NCBI GenBank assembly: GCA_032717465.1
Contig: CM064658.1
Location: forward strand, 6,674,001-6,738,000
Source: Coenobita brevimanus
Taxonomy: Eukaryota > Arthropoda > Malacostraca > Decapoda > Coenobitidae
Direction: 5' to 3'
DNA length: 64,000 nucleotides
Below the pieces are notes generated by a model. It made no database searches and was not told where the DNA came from. It saw only the letters and a program-made list of their open reading frames with translations. Numbering within the stretch: the first letter of the stretch is position 1; the number at the start of each line of letters is the position of its first letter. The translations under genes and the position numbers were made by a program. Below, piece by piece: positions 57,601 through 64,000 of the stretch.

Positions 57601-57734
57601 TTTCACTACAGGGAGGGACACTATTCCAGAAAATTCCTTTGATTTTCCTCATCGCCTAACTGCAGTTATGATTATTAGACTATTATCCTGAAGGTACTGA
57701 ATTTCTATAGGTCTGAGATCACTTTGGTAGGTGG

Positions 57735-57955
57735 TGGTGACCATCATCCACTTACTTGATGCAGTGCTGCCTGTTTCTTCTTTAATTTTTTATCACTCTT
57801 TTTCTGTCTGCCCTCCTCTCTTCCTATTCTCCCATTTTTCCTGTCACTTTTATTACTCTCCTTTCTTTTTCAGGTGGCTTTACACCGAGTGACAAGCCTA
57901 ATGGTTTCCCGTAAGCTAGGAAACCAATTACAATGCTGGGTGGTAACCATATAAC
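57735..57955 (+). repeat. S1 core copy
   Basis: GGTGGTGACCATCATCCACT, GATGCAGTGCTGCC, GGTGGCTTTACACCGAGTGA and GGGTGGTAACCATATAAC in order, as at 51990-52210. Confidence 0.65.
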
Positions 57956-57970
57956 TAACCCACACATGTT

Positions 57971-58029
57971 CCCTACATGTCAACAAGTGGGTTGGCGGAG
58001 GGTTCGTGCCCCTCCCCACAAAACAACTG
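57971..58029 (+). mobile_element. 5S-SINE core fragment
   Basis: CCTACATGTCAACAAGTGGG, then GGAGGGTTCGTGCCCCTCCC matches the SINE core at 27700-27765 in the other orientation. Neither head nor tail is present. Confidence 0.5.
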
Positions 58030-58833
58030 ACTCAAGGACAAACTGCCACCACTTACAGGATTATGGCCTCTGGCTATAGACAAACTAAAATCAGTACAAC
58101 ACAATAATGAAATTCCTTTTATTTTCATCACAGTCTAACCACATTTATGATTATATATATATATATTTTTTTTGACTAAGGAGAAATAACGCAATAACCA
58201 AACCAGCAATTAAGGAGGTTTGACTGTATTCAGCTCCTTTTAATTTGGTCTAAAATTATCATCCTTCCAGCCTGAATACTGGGCTGTACATTCACACTCT
58301 TGGTGTTGTGGAATGGATGTACAGCCATAGTATGTCTTTTTCTGCCACTGAGCTAAGGCAAATAGGCAGCAAAAGGATGAACACTGGCCAAGTTAAAGTG
58401 AACTGACTAAAAAAGAATTGTCCTCATCATGAAGGGGTACTCACACTTTCTGTAGTAGTAGTAGTAGTAATAGTAGTAGCAGTAGTAGTAGTAATCATTG
58501 TCACACCAGTAGTAGCTACCAATGATCACTTCTTAGTAAACTAATCAATACCACTAGGCACACTATCTTTCACTGCTATATTGGTAGTCTGATAGGTAGC
58601 ACAACACACAACCACAGGGGTGCATAATGTTTCTGTGAGTTCGGGATTCCTGGGGCTTGAATGGCTAGAGGATGAGTGTGCAGCCAATTTCACCAGGCAT
58701 GTTCCTGATCATTTCTTCTTTCTCACTTTTGTCTTTCTTTTTCCTTGTTCTCTAAATCTTACTTCATTTAATTTCACTTCACCTGTGGGGTGGAAAAAAG
58801 AATGATAGGATGAAGACAATAATCCATCCATCA
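58030..58833. other. No recognisable gene; TAG trinucleotide run
   Basis: Includes (GTA)n-like simple sequence at about 58452-58500 and the pogo-like end at about 58205-58226. Nothing else is recognised. Confidence 0.4.
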
Positions 58834-59703
58834 TCCAATCCTACGTTGCCCCATGAGGAGCGTAGGATCCCGGGGTGAGGCAAGATGGTCCTGACATTTA
58901 AGATGAGAGTGACTGGCCTCAATCACCCCTGAGTGGCAGTATGTGAGCAATAAACCCCAACCACCCCTTGAATATAAACCTACACAGGCTCAATCCCACT
59001 GGAGCACCTTAATTACCCAATGAACCACCAGGCACCATAATTTGGTTACAGTATATGGTTACCATCCAACGTAGTAAATGGTTTCCTGGTGTACAGGAAA
59101 CCACTTGGCTTGTCACTCAGTGCAGGGTTACCCATAGGCAGAAGGAAAGAAAGACAGAAGAGGGAGTGTAAAGTCACCCATAGGCAGATGAGGAAAGAGT
59201 GAAGAAAGACAGAAGAGGAAGGATGGAAGAGAGGAAAGGGCAGACACCCAAAGCAGCACTACATCCACTCACTCGATGTAGTGCTGCTTTGGGTGTCTAC
59301 TCTTTCCTTTCTTCCTTCCTTTTCTTGTCTTTCCTTCATTCTTTCCTCTTCCTTCTGCCTACAGGTGATTTTACACTCCCTCTTCTGTCTTTCCTTCTTT
59401 CTTTCCTCATCCTTCTGCCAATGAGTGACTCTACACTGAGTGACAGGTCAAGTGGTTTCCTGTACACCAAGAAACCATTTAGTACGCTCCAAATTATGGC
59501 GCCTGGTGGTTTAGTAGCTAAGGCACTCCAATCGGATTGAGCCTGAGTAGGTTTATATCCAAGGGATGGTTGGGGTTTATTGCTCACATAATGCCACTCA
59601 TGGATGAGTGAGGCTGGTCACTCTCATCTTAAATGTCAGGACCTGCCTAACCCCGGGCTCCTCCGCTCATGGGGCAACATAGGACTGGACGATGGATGGA
59701 TGA
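58834..59703. repeat. 870-bp palindrome of two inverted S1 composite SINEs
   Basis: 58834-59265 is the minus-strand SINE body plus core; 59275-59703 is the same in plus orientation. At the centre, 24-bp arms 59242-59265 and 59275-59298 are exact reverse complements around a 9-nt loop. Both outer ends are GGAT/ATCC repeats. Confidence 0.85.
59497..59703 (+). mobile_element. tRNA-derived SINE body (S1), plus copy
   Basis: GCGCCTGGTGGTTTAGTAGC resembles a tRNA 5' half, with an A box at TGGTTTAGTAGC and a B box-like GATTGAGCC (one mismatch to GWTCRANNC). The remainder runs through GGTTGGGGTTTATTGCTCAC to GCTCATGGGGCAACATAGG and ends in GGAT repeats. Parent tRNA not identified. Confidence 0.7.
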
Positions 59704-59929
59704 TAATACAGTATTAATACATACATACATATATCTAACAATAATAATAGGTGACTAAACAAATTATCACTTTACATATACCCAATACTATAAATTTAGC
59801 AAAAGGAGCCAATTAATATTACAAATACAAATAGATTTTTAACAATTTTCTTTCATCTACTCACCTGATCTCACTGAATCTATTTATCTTGGGCCACATG
59901 CTTTAATCCCAGAGCAGGTGGCCACGATG

Positions 59930-60215
59930 ACACTTCCTCAGCTATTAGGCAACCCATCCTCCATACACTTCCTCTGTCACCCGTCCCTCCGTTAACAGGT
60001 CGCCCACTGTCTATCCACTTCCTGTCACCCGTCCCTCCATTAACGGGCCGCCCTCTGTCTATCCACTTCCCCTGTCACCCGTCCCTCCATTAACGGGCCG
60101 CCCGCTGTCTATCCACTTCCTCTGTGTTAACCTTCCCTCCATTACCAGGCTGCCCATCCTCCATCCACTTCCTCTATGTCGCCCATCTCTCTGCTATCAG
60201 GCTGCCCACCCTCCA
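59930..60215. repeat. Minisatellite, about 56-bp unit, about 5 units
   Basis: Units CACCCGTCCCTCCATTAACG, GGCCGCCC, CTGTCTATCCACTTCC; later units diverge to CTGCCCATCCTCCATCC. Confidence 0.85.
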
Positions 60216-60384
60216 TCCTTCTGCACTCCTCTCTCCTCACTGGCCATTGTTCTGAAATATGGGTAAAAATTATTAGGCCAATTATTTTTCTTTTTTTTGG
60301 GGGGGTGGGGGGGACATACCTCATCTAATGATACCTAAAGTTTCTCATTATTGATTGTACAGTATCATTTATATATAAGGACTC

Positions 60385-60720
60385 CAATGTACTTGCATGT
60401 GTCAGCCCTGGTCACCTAATGTTGGCTCTCCACGCTCCTTGATCTCTGGCAGCCTCCCTATTCAGTCCCTTATCCCTAAGGTCACACTCTATTACCAAGT
60501 CCCAGGTCTTTTTCAGTCTGCCTCTCGCGACCCTAACCGCAATGTTCACACCTCTCGTCTTCTGCACCAAATTGTCGTCCTTCATCCTCTCCACATGCCC
60601 AAACCATCTCAACCTACCTCTCCTCATCACAACACTAATACACTCCAGTCCCATCCTATCAACTTCAACCACAATCCTAGCCCCCCCCCCCAGGCCTTCC
60701 TCTCGACTCTTCAATTGTAG
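60385..60720 (-). mobile_element. LINE A 3' fragment
   Basis: Minus frame 60412-60714 reads RMGLECISVVMRRGRLRWFG, HVERMKDD, VARGRLKKTWDLVIECDLRD and AARDQGAWRANIR, the best preserved LINE A C-terminus in the window. A C-run at about 60681-60692 lies at its 5' side. Confidence 0.8.
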
Positions 60721-60831
60721 ACTTATAAACGGTAGCGTATATTTAACATCTTAGGAGGGGTGCAATATATTAAGGCTGTAACCTCTGAAGTTCAAATATG
60801 GTCCAATTATGAAAAGCAATGAAAGAAATAC

Positions 60832-61025
60832 ACACAGTATTGAGTATTTCCTGGGCTATGGGATACCATTAGGCTTGTCACTCAGTGCAAGGTCACCCAT
60901 GGAAGAAGTAGGCAGCACTACATAAAGTGAGTGGATGATGATTGTCCTCTTCTGCCATTGGTGACCTTGCACTGAGTGACAAGCCTAATGGTGTCCCATA
61001 ACCCAGGAAATACTCAATACTGTGT
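60832..61025. repeat. Foldback element, 77-bp arms
   Basis: Arms 60832-60908 and 60949-61025 are near-perfect inverted repeats (ACACAGTATTGAGTATTTCC, GGCTTGTCACTCAGTGCAAG), with a loop carrying AGGCAGCACTACATAAAGTG. An S1 core pair folded on itself. Confidence 0.85.
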
Positions 61026-61230
61026 GGTAGGTAACAAATTATTTAACGAGGTGATACGTAGCCTACTATGCTGTCCTTGTTAACCGGGTGGAGACAAATG
61101 CTGTATCCACCCAGGAACCAAACCATCACACTCTTCCCTGCACTTTGCCACAAGGTGCTGTCCACTGCATGGGAACATCAGTTCACTGCACAGGACAGTC
61201 CCGCAGGAGCAAATGCTTGCCTACAGTAGG
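61026..61230 (+). repeat. S2 repeat copy
   Basis: AGCCTACTATGCTGTCC, CCACCCAGGAACCAAAC, CACTCTTCCCTGCACTTTGC and GTCCACTGCATGGGAACATC match 50625-50765. Confidence 0.65.
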
Positions 61231-61273
61231 AAGGAAGGTAGTAGAACCATGTCATGACAAGTATATAAACAAA

Positions 61274-62144
61274 ATGATAAAGTTGATGTATGCAAATGTG
61301 GATGGAATGGTATCTAAATTACTAGAGATGAATGATTATGTCAGAGAAAATGAACCACAAATAATATGCCTAACTGAAACAAAATTAACACCAAGGATAT
61401 CCAATGACATACTAAACTTAGAGGAATACAATATATGGAGAAGAGACAGAAATTTAAAAAAAAGGAGGAGGAATTATAATATTAACTAAGAAAAATCTAA
61501 AAGTCAAGGAAATAATCCTAGATATACCATCACAAGTAGAACTGATTGCAGTAGAGATCAACACATCTGAAGGTAAAGTAATTGTAGCCAATTTGTACAT
61601 GCCACCCAGATCAAACGCATGGGAAAGAGACGAATATGAGGACCTGGCAGAGAGTACAATTCAAAGTATAAGATCATTACTACATAAAATGGAAGAGAAA
61701 TCGGAAAGAATTATACTAACTGGGGATTTCAATACAAATATAAATTGGAATACTCTAGATATAATTAGCCAAGAAAGCTGTTGGGACCAAAAGCTCCTGG
61801 ATCTAGTAAAAGAGTTTTTCCTAACGCAACATGTGAGGGAAACCACCAGAAAAAGAGGACTTGATGTACCTTCAGTGCTAGATCTAATATTTACTAGGCA
61901 AGAAAATGATACTGACAGCGTAATATATCACCCTCCACTCGGCAAAAGCGATCATGCAGTACTAAATTATAACTTCAGGATAGCATATGACATAGTAAAC
62001 AGCAATGACAGTTACAAAAAGAGCCTAAACTACAAAAAGGGAACTTATCAAGACCTAAAGAAGTATTTCTTAGAAGTTGATTGGGAAAATCAGCTTAGAG
62101 GACAAGATTTAAATGCTGTATATAAAAAATTCTGTGAATTTTAA
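61274..62144 (+). pseudogene. CR1-like LINE endonuclease domain
   Basis: AP-type endonuclease that nicks target DNA. Visible blocks: MIKLMYANVDGMVSKLLEMN at the start, PQIICLTETKL (catalytic Glu), a frame break at the A-run near 61457, MYMPPRSNAW, ILTGDFNTNINW, VLDLIFTRQEND and GKSDHAVLNYNF, so the main catalytic residues E, D/N and SDH are present. The N-terminus is the real start of the domain; any ORF1 is missing, as in 5'-truncated copies. Confidence 0.8.
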
Positions 62145-62245
62145 GAAATAGGAGTCCAGAAGTACATCCTACAGCACAAAGAAGCAGATAAGAAAATACA
62201 GAAATGGTTCAATACAGAATGTAAAAATCAAAAGAAAGAAGAGAT

Positions 62246-63973
62246 TTGTTGTGGAATAGATACAGAAGACACAATAGTGAAAGGGCGTATAATAATTACA
62301 AACAGGCAAGAAACGATTATACAAGAATAAGGAGGGAAGCCCAAAAACAGTTTGAGGAGGATATAATAAATAAAAGTAGCGATCAACCAAAGCTGTTTTA
62401 CAGCTATATCAGAAGCAAAACCAAGGTAAAAGATATAATACAATCCATTACGGATGAGGGAATCACTTATACACAAGAGAAAGATATTTGTGAAGCACTA
62501 AATAAGAATTTCCAATTAGTTTTTACAGAAGAAAAAAATTTTGAGAGGGACTATGTGGAACACGCATGTCCACACATACTACCAGATATACAAATAGCAG
62601 AAAAAGTAATACAGGAAGAGATAAGTAGATTCGACAGAGGAAAAGCAAGTGGTCCTGATGAAATTTCATGTTGGGTATTATGAGAATGTGCAAAGGAGTT
62701 AAGTAAACCATTATTTTTATTTTTCAAGAAATCCTTGAGTCAAGGTAAACTACCTGATATTTGGAAAAAAGCAAATACTGTCCCCTTATTCAAGAAAGGA
62801 AACAGACAAAATCCACTCAACTACCGACCAGTATCACTGACCAGTGTTGTAAGCAAGGTATTAGAAAAGCTTATAAGAAAAGCTTGGGTAAATCATCTAG
62901 AAGAACACAGTATGATAACAGAAAGACAGTTTGGTTTCAGAAAAGGAAAATCATGTGTTACTAATCTGTTGAGTTACTATGACAGAGTAACAAACACAAT
63001 ACAGGAAAGGGAAGGATGGGTGGACAGTACCTACTTAGATTTCAAGAAAGCTTTTGACACAGTACCACACCAAAGACTTTTATGGAAACTGTACCATCAA
63101 GGAGGAATTCGAGGCAAACTGTTCTGTTGGATGCAAGACTTTCTCATAAAAAGAGAAATGAGGACAGTACTAAGAGGAAACTACTTATCATGGAAAGAAG
63201 TGACTAGTGGAGTACCACAGGGTTCAGTGCTGGCACCAATCATGTTTTTAGTGTACATAAATGATATAAACAGTAACACTGGAAATGAGAGCTATCTGAA
63301 TATGTTTGCAGATGATGCAAAAATACAAAGGAGAATTACTAGCACAGACTCTTGTAGGGAGCTACAAGAAGAATTAAATAAACTTCAAGAATGGAGTAGT
63401 ACATGGCAAATAGAATTCAATGTGGACAAGTGTCATGTAATCAAGTTTGGTAAAAGTGGAAAAAGACCTGATTGGGATTATAAGTTAGGAAATAAAACCC
63501 TATACACATCAGAAAGAGAGAAGGACCTGGGTGTGATTATCAATAACAGACTATCTCCGGCTGACCACATCAGCGAGAAGGTACGGAACATGTATACACT
63601 GCTTGCAAATATGAGAATAGCATTCACATACATAAATGAAGACATGCTAAGAAGGATAACAACATCGTTCATTAGACCAACCCTGGAATATGCATCAGTA
63701 GTCTGGAGTCCTCATCTCAAAAAGCATATAGACAAGATTGAAAAAGTTCAAAGGGCCGCTACAAGATGGATACCAAGCTTAAGGGACCTAAGCTACGAAG
63801 AAAGACTAAATAAACTGAATCTACCAACACTACAGGAGAGAAGGAAAAGAGGTGACATGATAATGCTATATAAGTGCATATCAGGGAAGGAGAAAATAGA
63901 CATAAATGATTACTTAACATATGGAGAAGCATCAGCAAGAGGACACTGCAAAAAACTGCATAAGGAGAGGTGA
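62246..63973 (+). pseudogene. CR1-like LINE reverse transcriptase
   Basis: One frame with a single TGA at 62681-62683, then open for 412 codons. RT blocks: RGKASGPDEIS, NYRPVSLTSVVSKVLEKLI, FGFRKGKSC, YLDFKKAFDTVPHQRL (motif A), SGVPQGSVLAPIMFLVYIND (motif B), LNMFADDAKI (motif C FADD). The C-terminal LEYASVVWSPHLKKHIDKIE and LNLPTLQERRKRGDMIMLYK are CR1-like. The frame stops at 63973, but sequence after it continues the family in another frame (DKDIRKFSFP). Confidence 0.85.
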
Positions 63974-64000
63974 TAAAGACATAAGGAAATTCAGTTTCCC

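Larger units (their letters stand above)
53907..58226. mobile_element. Possible pogo-type element shell filled with later insertions
   Basis: Left end CAGTAAAACCTCCTTGATC after TA (53905-53906); right end inverted CAGTCAAACCTCCTTAATTG with TA at 58227-58228. The ends match over about 14 bp. The interior is made of LINE, SINE and other repeats. These may instead be two separate pogo fragments. Confidence 0.35.
61255..64000 (+). mobile_element. CR1-like LINE, runs off the right edge
   Basis: Endonuclease and RT of a CR1-clade-like LINE on the plus strand, starting abruptly within the endonuclease at about 61274. It carries a few frame breaks: an A-run at about 61457, an in-frame TAA at 62142, a frameshift near 62250, a TGA at 62681-62683 and a frameshift near 63965. 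No target duplication can be tested because the 3' end is off-window. Confidence 0.85.

Overview
The window reads as repeat-dense, gene-poor DNA from a metazoan, most likely an arthropod and plausibly a decapod crustacean. The organism is inferred from the kind and density of repeats; no host gene identifies a species. Nearly everything that can be named is a transposable element (TE), a TE relic or a tandem repeat. No bacterial-type operons, CRISPR arrays or tRNA genes were seen. No host protein-coding gene can be claimed with confidence; two weak exon-like patches (about 30.4-30.95 kb and 35.35 kb) are flagged only as candidates.

Layout. 1-2.03 kb: an open piggyBac transposase on the minus strand, cut by the left edge, inserted at TTAA inside a tRNA-derived SINE (S1). 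4.36-6.12 kb: a non-autonomous TTAA element. 6.65-7.15 and 13.56-14.09 kb: two inverted copies of a hAT-type MITE with TAATAG-rich arms. 7.9-16.5 kb: a nest of three non-LTR families, called here LINE A (endonuclease plus reverse transcriptase), LINE B (reverse transcriptase, 12-bp target duplications) and LINE C (tail of GATA repeats). 16.5-19.8 kb: a hAT MITE, LINE C fragments and dispersed repeats. 19.81-25.21 kb: a Ty3/Gypsy LTR element with about 99% identical LTRs, whose visible order is gag-protease-integrase-partial RT, inserted into an S1 SINE. 25.7-27.1 kb: LINE D. 27.65-27.89 kb: a complete 5S-rRNA-derived SINE with perfect 13-bp target duplications and a 3' tail shared with LINE C. 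28.2-30.3 kb: a GC-rich unclassified insertion carrying an in-frame VSHEG peptide repeat. 31.2-32.9 kb: minisatellites. 33.5-42.5 kb: pogo/Tc1-type MITEs, a LINE A copy split by a MITE, and a long GT-rich minisatellite. 45.5-46.45 kb: an inverted pair of Tc1-like half elements. 47.2-50.3 kb: long hairpins followed by about 2.3 kb of stacked minisatellites, ending in a G-rich block. 50.5-61.2 kb: composite SINE/foldback repeats, a second LINE B copy nested in LINE A, and an 870-bp palindrome. 61.25-64 kb: a CR1-like LINE running off the right edge.

How the parts interact. Several insertions can be dated against one another: piggyBac and the Gypsy element each entered an S1 SINE, LINE B entered LINE A at least twice, and MITEs entered LINE A at two places. 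The 5S SINE appears to borrow the LINE C 3' end, so LINE C is its likely mobilising partner. Family names rest on motifs read by eye; no database search was run.
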